Shown here piece after piece: positions 9,522 through 19,098 of a DNA stretch of 64,000 nt. The stretch comes from Candidatus Onthovicinus excrementipullorum (GTDB taxonomy: Bacteria; Bacillota; Clostridia; Oscillospirales; Acutalibacteraceae). Position numbers and translations under genes: made by a program. Location: positions 46,122 to 110,121 of the forward strand of contig DVHG01000017.1 in the NCBI GenBank assembly GCA_018712345.1, given 5' to 3'. Under the pieces are notes generated by a model that saw only the letters and a program-made list of their open reading frames with translations, made no database searches and had not been told where the DNA came from. Within the stretch, counting starts at the first letter, position 1. Every line of letters starts with the position of its first letter.

Positions 9522-9546
9522 GCCCTCCTATTTCTTTTATCACCGG

Positions 9547-10005
9547 TCACAGCCGGTGCAGCACACAGACGATACCGCCCGCGGTGATATCGATGATCCC
9601 GTAGCTTCCCTCGCGGACCGAGCCGGGATTCATCAAATAGATCCCCTCCTCATAACGTGTAACGGGTGTGTGCGTATGGCCGTATACTGCAATGTCCGCC
9701 CCATTGCTCTTCGCGGCGGAAAGCAGGTGATAATCCGTCCCCTTTACGCCATATGTATGGCCGTGTGCCAGAAAGATCCGCTTCCCTCCCAGCTCAACCA
9801 GCCGCTCGGCCGGTTCCGTGGCGGAAAAGTCGTTATTCCCCCGCACACAGGTAAAAGAAAGCTCCGGGAAATGACTGCGCACATATTCAATGTCCCGCAG
9901 ACCGTCCCCCAGAAAGAGCACATCGCGCGCAGACGGCTGCTGCGCGATCGCCCGAAAAAGGCCGGACTCAAATCCGTGCGAATCGGAAAGCACCAGAATC
10001 CTCAT
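9547..10005 (-). CDS. YfcE/MJ0936-type metallophosphoesterase
   Basis: MRILVLSDSHG...DVLFLGDGLRDIE...VRGNND...FLAHGH...DIAVYGHTH. Confidence 0.9.
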   Translation of the reverse strand: MRILVLSDSHGFESGLFRAIAQQPSARDVLFLGDGLRDIEYVRSHFPELSFTCVRGNNDFSATEPAERLVELGGKRIFLAHGHTYGVKGTDYHLLSAAKSNGADIAVYGHTHTPVTRYEEGIYLMNPGSVREGSYGIIDITAGGIVCVLHRL

Positions 10006-10063
10006 TCATACTTCTCCCATCAGCAGCATATTTATATTATAACCGCACTTTGAGGTGATTTCA

Positions 10064-10297
10064 ATGCAAAACAGACAAAATATTGACCCCCAAAAGGTCT
10101 CCGAACTGCTGAAAAAGCTGAAAATCGACCCCGCCTCCTCCGATTCCAAGGCAATGGAGCAGGCTGTTGAAAAAAGCCTGAGCCCGGAGCAGAGCGCGCT
10201 GTTCCACAGCATACTGGCGGACCGTGAAAAAACACAGCAAATTTTGGATTCCCCCCAGGCAAAGAAACTGATGAATCTGCTCTTTAAGGAGAAATAG
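10064..10297 (+). CDS. Hypothetical protein (three-gene cluster, gene 1)
   Basis: SD ttgaggtgatttca-ATG; 77 aa helical; followed by two tightly spaced ORFs. Confidence 0.7.
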   Translation: MQNRQNIDPQKVSELLKKLKIDPASSDSKAMEQAVEKSLSPEQSALFHSILADREKTQQILDSPQAKKLMNLLFKEK

Positions 10298-10299
10298 CA

Positions 10300-10734
10300 A
10301 TGGACGATCTCGGCTCCCTGCTCTCCTCCCTGACGCCGGAGGACATCGACATGCTCAAGTCCGCTGCCTCCCAGCTTTTGGGAGACGGCCAGACGCATCA
10401 GGAGGAGAAACAGCCTCCGGCCCAGCCGCCGCACCAGGATAACAGCGCCCCCGACCTCTCCGCCCTGCTGCGCGCGCTCGGCGCCGCGCCTGCCGCACAG
10501 CCAAAACCACCCGCACAGGAGGAGCCGATGATCGATCCAGCGATGATTGCCAACATCGCAAAGATTTTTTCAAGAATGAACTCCATTGACGATAAGCGGA
10601 CACAGTTTATTGCCGCGCTGAAGCCGCTGCTCAATGAATCCCGGCAGAAGAAGGCCGATCAGGCCATTAAAATGCTCAAGCTGTTTGAACTGCTGCCCAT
10701 GCTCCGGGAGCAGGGGCTGTTCAATCTTTTCTGA
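10300..10734 (+). CDS. Hypothetical protein (three-gene cluster, gene 2)
   Basis: 144 aa, helical ends with Pro/Gln/Ala-rich centre; starts 3 nt after previous stop. Confidence 0.7.
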   Translation: MDDLGSLLSSLTPEDIDMLKSAASQLLGDGQTHQEEKQPPAQPPHQDNSAPDLSALLRALGAAPAAQPKPPAQEEPMIDPAMIANIAKIFSRMNSIDDKRTQFIAALKPLLNESRQKKADQAIKMLKLFELLPMLREQGLFNLF

Positions 10735-10751
10735 TTCAGGGCGGTGAAAAC

Positions 10752-11171
10752 ATGGCCAATGAATTTCAGGGATATTCCAACATGATGAATATGCAGGAGC
10801 GCGCCGCAGAGCGAGTCCGCCGCATGCAGATGATGGAGGAGGACGCCGCCCGCCGCGCCAACGAGGAGCTGTCCGGCCATAAGGAGAGGCAGCAGGCACA
10901 GCGCAAACCGCCGCCTCCGGCTGGAAAATCCCCTGGACAGGAGGGGCAGAACACGCGCCATATCCCGATGCCCGTCGATTATCTGCATCCGGGCGGAAAC
11001 ACGCCGGAATCATCCGGACACGTGAGGCCTGCGGAACGTCCGTCCAGCTCACCCGGCACCCTGCTCGGGGGGGATCAGGACAGCGCCATGCTCCTCGCCC
11101 TGATTCTGCTGCTCTCCAGGGAGACCTCCGACCCGGCACTGATTCTGGCACTGATGTACATCATGATCTGA
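10752..11171 (+). CDS. Hypothetical protein with hydrophobic C-terminus (three-gene cluster, gene 3)
   Basis: 139 aa; Pro-rich centre; C-terminal SAMLLALILLLSRETSDPALILALMYIMI. Confidence 0.65.
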   Translation: MANEFQGYSNMMNMQERAAERVRRMQMMEEDAARRANEELSGHKERQQAQRKPPPPAGKSPGQEGQNTRHIPMPVDYLHPGGNTPESSGHVRPAERPSSSPGTLLGGDQDSAMLLALILLLSRETSDPALILALMYIMI

Positions 11172-11196
11172 GGGACGGCTGTTGGCCGTCCCTTTC
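11170..11196 (+). terminator. Terminator after three-gene cluster
   Basis: AGGGACGGCTGTTGGCCGTCCCTTTCTT. Confidence 0.75.
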
Positions 11197-11254
11197 TTGA
11201 CACCGGGGCGGATCAAGTGTATCATAGAGCAGAATTGAATTTGAGGTGATAAAC

Positions 11255-11515
11255 ATGATATACGAATACAGGCCGCACGGCACCTGCTCCCAGAGAATTA
11301 CGATAGAGCTGGACGGAAACACTATCAAACAGGTCCGCTTTACCGGTGGCTGCCCGGGAAACACGTCCGGGATTTCACGGCTCGTGGCCGGAATGGACGC
11401 AAATCAGGTGATTCAATCCCTCCGCGGGACGCGCTGCGGCCACAAACCGACCTCCTGCCCGGATCAGCTCGCGCTGGCGCTGGAGGAGGCTCTTCGGGAG
11501 GAGACACATGGATAA
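11255..11515 (+). CDS. TSCPD domain-containing protein (TIGR03905-like)
   Basis: MIYEYRPHGTCSQRITIELDGNTIKQVRFTGGCPGNTSGISRLVAGM...GHKPTSCPDQLA. Confidence 0.85.
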   Translation: MIYEYRPHGTCSQRITIELDGNTIKQVRFTGGCPGNTSGISRLVAGMDANQVIQSLRGTRCGHKPTSCPDQLALALEEALREETHG

Positions 11516-12074
11516 GCCCGTGATCCGCCCCTGCCGCCCGTCCGACCAGGGGGCTATCCGGGATATCTGCATCCGCACTGCTACCATCCCGGTACGGACG
11601 CAAACCGATTGCCTGTATCTGTGGACCATGTACTGTGACTGCTATACGGAGCAGTTTTCGGAATACTGCTTTGTCGCCGCCGACGCACAGGACAGGCCCG
11701 TCGGCTATATCCTGTGCGCCCCTGATTATAAGGCTTATCACACGGTTTTTGTCCGGGAATATTTGCCCCGCCTGCGGCGGAGCTCCATCCTGCGGTACAT
11801 TGCCGCCGCGGGTGAGGTCCGCTTCCTGCGCCCCTTTGCACGGCAGGGTTATCCCGCCCACATGCACATTGATATTCTGGAGGAATACCAGCGCATGGGG
11901 ATCGGGACCCGGCTCTTTGGGGAGCTGAAGGATCGGCTGCGCGCGGATGGCATCTACGGCCTGTGTCTGGGTGTTGGCTCCGGGAATGAGAAAGGGATCG
12001 CCTTTTATCAAAAGCAGGGGTTCTGTGATCTGCGCCGTATGCCGGGCTCCATTGTGATGGGAATCCGCCCGTAA
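11508..12074 (+). CDS. GNAT family N-acetyltransferase
   Basis: HIDILEEYQRMGIGTRLFGELKDRLRADGIYGLCLGVGSGNEKGIAFYQKQGF. Confidence 0.88.
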   Translation: MDKPVIRPCRPSDQGAIRDICIRTATIPVRTQTDCLYLWTMYCDCYTEQFSEYCFVAADAQDRPVGYILCAPDYKAYHTVFVREYLPRLRRSSILRYIAAAGEVRFLRPFARQGYPAHMHIDILEEYQRMGIGTRLFGELKDRLRADGIYGLCLGVGSGNEKGIAFYQKQGFCDLRRMPGSIVMGIRP

Positions 12075-12098
12075 CAAAAACATGATCAGTACAATGAT

Positions 12099-12126
12099 AA
12101 AAGAGACCGGGAGACCGGTCTCTTTC
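12099..12126. terminator. Terminator between convergent genes
   Basis: AAGAGACCGG-gaga-CCGGTCTCTTTCT. Confidence 0.7.
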
Positions 12127-12188
12127 TATATGCCGCAAGCTGTCTCTACAAAACATACCTGCCCGGCATTTTTATATTTCCGTCCAAT

Positions 12189-13718
12189 TTATTTTTCCGC
12201 AAAGCGCTTCAGCGGTGTAAAATCAATCTCCTCAGACGGCCCAATGACATTCAGAAGCATCTGGGCGATCTTCCGGCAGCCACCGGATCGGTTGCTCTCA
12301 ATATTGATCGGAATGACCGGGTCATGGACGCTCAGGCGGACCAGGAACCAGCCGTCCCCGTCTTCCGGACCGAAAGAAACGCGAATTCCCTCGTGATTGT
12401 CCGGGGCAATGTGATATCGGTCATCCTTTTCACAGCCGGCGGTAATCTGCGCGATCAGGCGGTTTCCGGCCGCGCGGAAATCCTCCGCCGTGATATTCAG
12501 GCGAATCTCTTGACACTCAGCCGGTTCTTTCAATGTGGCAATCAGATCGTCCAGACTTTTCCCCTCGCGCCCGAGCTGGGCCAGCTTGACGATCAATTTT
12601 GTCACCAGGTAGGCTCCGTCGTCCAGGAAATAGTTCTCTCGCAGTGCCGCATGGCCCGAGGTCTCCATCGCCAGCGGACAATCGATCCCCTCCAGATTCA
12701 GGCGGATGGCCTCATTAATTACGTTCCGGTAGCCGCGCTTAAAGCGGTGGTGGACACCGCCGAGATCGTGCTCGATAAATTTCTTCAGCCCGTCGGAAGT
12801 GGTGGAGTCGGTCACGATTGTAGCACCCCGAACCCCTTCCGTCGCGATGCGGGATGCGAGCGCAATGAAACGGTTCTTGTTGATCTCGTTGCCCTGCGCG
12901 TCGACACATGCGGCCCGATCCACATCCGTATCAAAAATGACGCCGAAGTCCGCGTGGTTCTCCGTGACGGCACGGCTGATGCTCGCCATAGCCTGTGCGT
13001 TCTCCGGATTTGGAACATGGTTCGGGAACATTCCGTCCGGCTCCAGAAAAACGCTTCCGCTGATATCCGCCCCGAGCGGAAGCAGGACCTTCTCCGCGTA
13101 GAAACCGCCGACGCCGTTGCCCGCATCCACCACAATGTGGAAGCCGCGGAGCGGACGCTGGAAGTCCGTTGCGTTTACCCCTTCACAAATCATCCGGCGC
13201 AGGCGTTCACAGTAATCATTCATATAGGAAACTGTCTCCACACTGCCGGGCGCCGCGGGATGGAGTGTCTCCCCCTGCACGGCAAAATCGAGGAGGCAGT
13301 CGATATCCGTGCCGTCCAATCCACCCTTGCGGGTAAAAAATTTAAGTCCGTTCCGATAATAGGGGTGGTGGCTTGCCGTGATCTGCACAGCGCCGTCACA
13401 TCCGAGATCCACTGTAGTCATAAACATAGCAGGGGTCGAGGAGAGGCCACAGTCGAGCACGATCATGCCCGCAGCCTCCAGCGTCTCAACAACGATTGCA
13501 CGAATATGTTCGGAGGTGATCCGCGAATCATGCCCAACGGAGACGCGCAGCGGCCCAACCGCCTTTTCCGCTCCGCGCGCCAGCCAGACGGCAAAGCCCG
13601 CTGTGATCCTGCGGACCGCCTCATCCGTCAGTGTGAGCGGATAATCCGCAAGGCCGTCCACGGCGACACCGCGGATATCCGTGCCGCTCTTGAGCTGTCT
13701 GAGTTCATTTTCTGTCAT
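12189..13718 (-). CDS. Phosphomannomutase/phosphoglucomutase
   Basis: SGTDIRGVA, TASHHP metal/phosphoserine-region motif, FDTDVDRAACVD. Confidence 0.9.
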   Translation of the reverse strand: MTENELRQLKSGTDIRGVAVDGLADYPLTLTDEAVRRITAGFAVWLARGAEKAVGPLRVSVGHDSRITSEHIRAIVVETLEAAGMIVLDCGLSSTPAMFMTTVDLGCDGAVQITASHHPYYRNGLKFFTRKGGLDGTDIDCLLDFAVQGETLHPAAPGSVETVSYMNDYCERLRRMICEGVNATDFQRPLRGFHIVVDAGNGVGGFYAEKVLLPLGADISGSVFLEPDGMFPNHVPNPENAQAMASISRAVTENHADFGVIFDTDVDRAACVDAQGNEINKNRFIALASRIATEGVRGATIVTDSTTSDGLKKFIEHDLGGVHHRFKRGYRNVINEAIRLNLEGIDCPLAMETSGHAALRENYFLDDGAYLVTKLIVKLAQLGREGKSLDDLIATLKEPAECQEIRLNITAEDFRAAGNRLIAQITAGCEKDDRYHIAPDNHEGIRVSFGPEDGDGWFLVRLSVHDPVIPINIESNRSGGCRKIAQMLLNVIGPSEEIDFTPLKRFAEK

Positions 13719-13739
13719 AATACCCCTCCTGAAATCTGC

Positions 13740-14435
13740 TTATTCCTCCCGTTCCACCCGCGTCTGCGCATCGAGCAGAAAACGATACATTCCCTCAATA
13801 CTGTGGTACGCACGCTTGAGCTCTTCAATGATTGCACCGGACCGGAGCACGTCAAAATCCGAGCCGTGGTGGATTAAGACAATATCCTTCAAATTATAAT
13901 AAGGCTTGAGTGATTGAGGGATCTCCCCTTCCTTTTCACGGCGGTAGCATGTCCCCTCAAACAGAAAGCCCGCCCGCAGCGCCTTTTTGGCCTCGCGCTC
14001 AAACACCTTTGGCCGGTAGGCCATCTCCTTGCGGTAGGCCTCCATCAGCGCCGGCGTCGTATGATAATACCCGAGCCCGTATGAATACTCCTCCTGCGTG
14101 ACCTCAAACCAGAAGCAGGGCGCATGCGGGAAAGAGACCTTCGGGCGGGAAAACACCGTCCAGACATTGGCGCGGTACAGGCTCTTATCCCTTGTAAAGC
14201 GTGTATCGCGGCGGATCCGTGACACCATGCGGACCGGATTGAGATTCATCAGCGGGTCAAGCGCCTCCATCTGCGGGGCGAGTGCCTGGGAAATCTGCCG
14301 CATGGGGCGGATCGCCAGCTCATTGAGCGCCTGCTTATGTTCCTCATAAAATACTTTACTGTTTTGAAAGCGATTCTCCGCAAGAAGCATCAGCGCCTGC
14401 GGGGTAAACCCGTCAAAATGATCCAACTCACCCAT
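13740..14435 (-). CDS. DUF2461 domain-containing protein
   Basis: NRFQNSKVFYEEHKQALNELAIRPM...RIRRDTRFTRDKSLYRANVW. Confidence 0.85.
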   Translation of the reverse strand: MGELDHFDGFTPQALMLLAENRFQNSKVFYEEHKQALNELAIRPMRQISQALAPQMEALDPLMNLNPVRMVSRIRRDTRFTRDKSLYRANVWTVFSRPKVSFPHAPCFWFEVTQEEYSYGLGYYHTTPALMEAYRKEMAYRPKVFEREAKKALRAGFLFEGTCYRREKEGEIPQSLKPYYNLKDIVLIHHGSDFDVLRSGAIIEELKRAYHSIEGMYRFLLDAQTRVEREE

Positions 14436-14445
14436 TTTCTCACCC

Positions 14446-15720
14446 TTATTTCAGCAGTTCGCGGTTTTCCATCTCCTGTGCGGCGAGCATGACGCCGACC
14501 TTTGCAGAGTGAAAATTCAGCCCCCCCTGCATCCATGCCGCATACGGCTCCCGCAGCGGGGCATCGGCAGACAGCTCGATCGATGCACCGAGCGTAAACG
14601 CACCGGCGGACATGATGACCTGACTGTCATACCCAGGCATATCCCACGGCTCCGGTGAGACGAAGGAATCCACGGGCGCCCCCTTCTGCATCCCCTGGCA
14701 GAATGCAATCAGAGATTCCGGATTCTCCAAAAGGACTGATTGTATTATATCATATCTCTCATCCTGATAGCAAGGCGTAACTCCATAGCCAAAGCGCTCA
14801 AAGAGCGCGGCGGTGAACACAGCTGCCTTCAGAGCCTCCCCCGTCACATGCGGCGCGTGAAACAGCCCCATGAACAGCGAGCGGTTGAGGTTGAGTGTAG
14901 CGCCGACCTCCTTCCCGAGACCGGGCGTTGTCATGCGCTGGGCGCACAGCTCAATCAGGTCGTGCCGGCCGGCAATGTATCCGCCCGTGGGCGCGATGCC
15001 GCCGCCGGGATTCTTGATGAGGGACCCCGCGATCAGATCGGCCCCGCACTGAGTCGGCTCCTGCTCACAGACAAATTCCCCATAGCAGTTGTCGACCATG
15101 ACGACGGCGTCAGAGCAGCGGTGCACGATAGCGGCGATCTGCCCGATCTCCTGCGGAGAGAGACTTGGACGCAGGGAATAGCCGCGGGAACGCTGGATAT
15201 ACACCATCCTGACCGTCGGGTCCGCACGCAGGGCGGCCTCCACGGCGGGCAGATCCACCCTGCCCCGCCCGTCCAGATCCACCTGTGCATACCGAATCCC
15301 GAAATCCTTTAGTGATCCGTTCCCCGCTTTACCCGTAATGCCGATGACAGGGCGGATCGTGTCATAGGGGGCACCGGTGACACAGAGCATCGTATCCCCC
15401 GGGCGCAGGATCCCAAACAGGGCAACGGCCAGCGTGTGCGTGCCGCAGGTGAAATTGTGGCGGATCAGCGCATCCTCTGTCCCGAAGACCTGAGAGAGCA
15501 CCTGGTCCAGTGTCTCCCGTCCGCGATCACCATATCCGTAGCCGGTTGAGGCTGTAAAGTGGCTTTCGCTGACACCATTATCAATAAAAGCGGCCAGCAT
15601 TTTCTGCTGATTATATTCCGTAACGCGGTCAATCTCACGAAAACGGTCTGCGCACAGGCGCAGAGCCTCCTCCGACTTCTCCCGAATCCGACCGCTGATT
15701 TCAAAAAAGCTCTCACTCAT
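14446..15720 (-). CDS. Methionine gamma-lyase family / aluminium-resistance-like PLP enzyme (COG4100)
   Basis: GYGYGDRGRETLDQVLSQVFGTEDALIRHNFTCGTHTLA; SLIKNPGGGIAPTGGYIAG PLP region. Confidence 0.88.
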   Translation of the reverse strand: MSESFFEISGRIREKSEEALRLCADRFREIDRVTEYNQQKMLAAFIDNGVSESHFTASTGYGYGDRGRETLDQVLSQVFGTEDALIRHNFTCGTHTLAVALFGILRPGDTMLCVTGAPYDTIRPVIGITGKAGNGSLKDFGIRYAQVDLDGRGRVDLPAVEAALRADPTVRMVYIQRSRGYSLRPSLSPQEIGQIAAIVHRCSDAVVMVDNCYGEFVCEQEPTQCGADLIAGSLIKNPGGGIAPTGGYIAGRHDLIELCAQRMTTPGLGKEVGATLNLNRSLFMGLFHAPHVTGEALKAAVFTAALFERFGYGVTPCYQDERYDIIQSVLLENPESLIAFCQGMQKGAPVDSFVSPEPWDMPGYDSQVIMSAGAFTLGASIELSADAPLREPYAAWMQGGLNFHSAKVGVMLAAQEMENRELLK

Positions 15721-15723
15721 GAA

Positions 15724-16752
15724 TTATATCTCTTTCCTCCCACAGATTTCCTCTGCCAATTTTCCCGTCAGATTGGCGACGGCCTGCGCATCCGATTCCC
15801 GGACTGTCACACCAGGAGAGTGCAGATAACGGCACGGGGCCGACACTGCGATACACCGCACGCCGTCGCGGATGCCGTGCACGGAGCCGGCGTCGTTCCC
15901 GCCCGCAACCTTCGTCTTGGTCTGGATCGGGATGTGCGCACGCTCCGCGACTGTGGAGGCCAGCTCATAGAGCGCATGGTCGTAGATCGTACCACGGTCC
16001 ATAAAGGGGACCACCGCCCCTTTCCCCTGTTCGCAGACCCTGTCGCGCTCCGTGACGCCGATCACGTCAGCAGCGGTCGTAGTCTCCACAATAATGGCAA
16101 ACTCCGGGTTTAGCGCATAGGCAGCCGTACGCGCGCCGCGTGCGCCGACCTCCTCCTGAACGGTAAAGGCAAAATCCATATCATACGGCAGTTCACGCCG
16201 CAGCATATCCAGCAGCACGGCACATCCGAGCCGGTCATCGATCGCCTTGCTCTCAATCACCTGCGAACCGAGTGTCCGCGTTCCCGTCCGGAAGGTAACA
16301 CAGTCCCCAAGGCGGACAAACTGTTCCGCTTCCTCCGCATTCTGGGCACCAATATCGATATACAGATCGTCTATATCCGGAATCTTTTTACGCTCCTCCT
16401 GCTTCGTCAGGTGTACCGGCTTGATCCCGATGACGCCGGGCAGCCTTTTCGCACCAACAAATGTCTGCCGTGCGATGAGGACGCGCGCATCAATCCCTCC
16501 GACGCAGGCGAAGCCCAGCAGGCCGTCCGATGAGATATGGTTGACAATCAGTCCCACCTCATCCATATGGGCACACAACATCAGGCGATGTGCGGGACGC
16601 GCCCTGCCGTGTTTGTGTACCAGGAGATTGCCCAGCGCGTCACAGTGGGCCTCACAGTCCTGCGGAAGCTGTTCCATGATATAGGCTCGGATCTCCCCTT
16701 CACGGCCGGAGATTCCAGGCAGCGCACAAAGTGCACTCAGGTGTTCAAGCAT
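15724..16752 (-). CDS. M42 family metallopeptidase
   Basis: LCAHMDEVGLIV...AIDDRLGCAVLLD...FTVQEEVGARGA. Confidence 0.9.
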   Translation of the reverse strand: MLEHLSALCALPGISGREGEIRAYIMEQLPQDCEAHCDALGNLLVHKHGRARPAHRLMLCAHMDEVGLIVNHISSDGLLGFACVGGIDARVLIARQTFVGAKRLPGVIGIKPVHLTKQEERKKIPDIDDLYIDIGAQNAEEAEQFVRLGDCVTFRTGTRTLGSQVIESKAIDDRLGCAVLLDMLRRELPYDMDFAFTVQEEVGARGARTAAYALNPEFAIIVETTTAADVIGVTERDRVCEQGKGAVVPFMDRGTIYDHALYELASTVAERAHIPIQTKTKVAGGNDAGSVHGIRDGVRCIAVSAPCRYLHSPGVTVRESDAQAVANLTGKLAEEICGRKEI

Positions 16753-17767
16753 GATCGTTCCCTCCCAGTTCCGTCAGATAGGCGGCAATCAGCTCCGCGG
16801 TGCTCTCAATATCCCGCAGATCCACCACTTCCACCGGTGTATGCATATAGCGCTGCGGAATTGAGAGCAGCCCCATGCGGATGCCGCCGCGTGTGACGTC
16901 AATCACATCCGCGTCCGTCCCCGTCTCACCGCCCATAATCTCCAGCGTGTGAGGAATACTTTTTCGCTCGGCAAGTGTGGTCAATTCATCGGAGAGGGAG
17001 GCCGAGAGTGTCGGGGAGATGCCGATCATCACACCGCTGCCGAGCTTGGCACATTTACGCTCCGGACAGCCGGGGGACATGGCAAAGCTGACATCCACGG
17101 CGATCGCCTCCTCTGCCCCGGAGGCATAGGCAGCCGTCGCGGCGCCGCGTGTCCCCACCTCCTCCTGAACGGCAAACACGACTGTCACAGGATTTTTCAG
17201 GTGTTTGCTGCACTTGTCCAGCGCGAGCAGAATCGCCGCCACTCCGGCACGGTCATCAATGGCAGGGGCCGAAAAACGTGTGCCGAGCAGCTTTGCGGGG
17301 GGGACATCAAAGGTGATCCTGTCCCCTCTGGTGATCAGGCGCGACGCCTCCTCACGGGTCAGGCCGATATCAATGCCGATATCCTCAAAGCCCGCTGCCT
17401 GCTTCCCATCTCCGTCACGGAGCAGGTGCGGCGGCGTTGAACAGACTGTCCCCTTCAGCGGTTCGCGCCCCCAGACAACAACATCCTGCCCGCCGAGGAT
17501 CCGCGGATCAATTCCGCCGCAGTGATCCACCCGGAGAAAACCGGATTCGTCAATATCCGTAACGATCAGCCCGATCTGATCAATATGGGCGTCCAGTAGA
17601 ATATGTCTGCCGGCACCTGGGATTGATCCAGTGACATTCCCCAGCGCGTCCCTGTGCACCTGTGCGTACCGCGAAAGCAGCCCGGCGGCAATTTGCGCCG
17701 CGCCGTCCTCCATGCCGGAAACGCCCTGCGCGGTGCACAGTTTTTCCAGCAATTCCTGTGTGTTCAT
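16745..17767 (-). CDS. M42 family metallopeptidase (second paralog)
   Basis: LLDAHIDQIGLIV...AIDDRAGVAAILLA...FAVQEEVGTRGA. Confidence 0.9.
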   Translation of the reverse strand: MNTQELLEKLCTAQGVSGMEDGAAQIAAGLLSRYAQVHRDALGNVTGSIPGAGRHILLDAHIDQIGLIVTDIDESGFLRVDHCGGIDPRILGGQDVVVWGREPLKGTVCSTPPHLLRDGDGKQAAGFEDIGIDIGLTREEASRLITRGDRITFDVPPAKLLGTRFSAPAIDDRAGVAAILLALDKCSKHLKNPVTVVFAVQEEVGTRGAATAAYASGAEEAIAVDVSFAMSPGCPERKCAKLGSGVMIGISPTLSASLSDELTTLAERKSIPHTLEIMGGETGTDADVIDVTRGGIRMGLLSIPQRYMHTPVEVVDLRDIESTAELIAAYLTELGGNDHA

Positions 17768-17842
17768 CTTATCCCACCTCAAGCTTGATATAACAGAAAA
17801 ATTGCAACAGCCTTGCGGCTGTTGCAAAAATCATGCAGTTTT

Positions 17843-19081
17843 TTACTCCCTGCGGAGTGCTTCAATCGGAGGCATTTTAGCCGCCCTGCGCGCCGGATAG
17901 ATTCCAAAGAAAATACCGATTGCGCTGGAGAAGCCGATCGCGATCAGGACGGTTGTGAAATCCACCCCCAGCGGTACGTTCATCATATGGGAGACCAGCG
18001 CCGCGCCGGATACGCCCAAAATCGTCCCGATGATTCCGCCGATCAGGCAAAGGACGATCGACTCCGTGAGGAACTGGAACATGATATTCGACGTCTTGGC
18101 ACCTAGGGCCTTTCGTATTCCGATCTCGCGCGTGCGCTCCGTCACTGTGACAAGCATGATATTCATCACGCCGATACCGCCGACGATCAGCGAAATCGCA
18201 CTGACAGCCGCAATAAAGATAGTGAAGACGCGGATCACTGTGTCAAGCAGATCGATATACGTTGCCATGTTCTGGACCGTGTATACATCCCTGTCCTCAT
18301 TGTTATGCCGCGTCTGGAGCAGATTGAGCGCTGCACGGCCGGCCGCATCCAGCTCCCCTTCATCCGTGGAGGAAAAATAGCACATCTCATACTGATCCTC
18401 ACGCCCGGAGAGCGTGGAGGCCACCGAAGACGGAACCAAAAACATATAGCCCATCATACCGCCGCCCATGGAGTCCATCATCGATACGATCTGATCCGAA
18501 TCGCCGCCAAAGGTACTCATCAGATCGGTAACACCGATAATTTTAAAGCGCTCAGACCGACCGTTCACAGAATAGTCGATCATCTGACCGACCACGTTCT
18601 CATATCCGAAAAGCATCTTTGCCGTTGTGATATCTACTACCGCAACTGCTCGGCCGCTCTTGATCTCCTCCTCGTTGTAATAGCGACCGTATTTACAGCC
18701 GCTTTTGAGCAGATACTGAACCTGCTCATCTGTGCCCAATGCCATTCCCAAGCCGCCGTTCCCCTCGACATTCAGCGTCCCCATGGACATGGTGACGGGC
18801 GTGATGTAGCGGATGCTCTCGAGCTTTTTTATTGCCGCAATGTCATCCGAGGTGATGTAATCGCTGTCCTCCGCCGTGGCCGTATTCACCGACACACTCA
18901 CGACATTTGCTCCCATATCCCGGATCATGCCGACAATATAGTCCCGCCCGCCGTTACCTACGGTGATGACCGCGATCACGGAGGCGACACCGATGATGAT
19001 GCCGAGCATCGTCAGCAGGGAGCGCATCATATTCGTCCGGATGCTGAACAGGGCGATCCTGATATTTTCTTTAATATTCAA
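17843..19081 (-). CDS. ABC transporter permease (MacB-like FtsX domain)
   Basis: MRSLLTMLGIIIGVASVIAVITVGNGG...TERTREIGIRKALGAKTSNIMFQFLTES. Confidence 0.9.
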   Translation of the reverse strand: MNIKENIRIALFSIRTNMMRSLLTMLGIIIGVASVIAVITVGNGGRDYIVGMIRDMGANVVSVSVNTATAEDSDYITSDDIAAIKKLESIRYITPVTMSMGTLNVEGNGGLGMALGTDEQVQYLLKSGCKYGRYYNEEEIKSGRAVAVVDITTAKMLFGYENVVGQMIDYSVNGRSERFKIIGVTDLMSTFGGDSDQIVSMMDSMGGGMMGYMFLVPSSVASTLSGREDQYEMCYFSSTDEGELDAAGRAALNLLQTRHNNEDRDVYTVQNMATYIDLLDTVIRVFTIFIAAVSAISLIVGGIGVMNIMLVTVTERTREIGIRKALGAKTSNIMFQFLTESIVLCLIGGIIGTILGVSGAALVSHMMNVPLGVDFTTVLIAIGFSSAIGIFFGIYPARRAAKMPPIEALRRE

Positions 19082-19098
19082 GCCGATCCCCGCCTATC

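Noticed and set aside
12324-13877. 517-aa plus-strand ORF
   Set aside because: Antisense to the phosphomannomutase gene; low-complexity His/Arg-rich product without family features.
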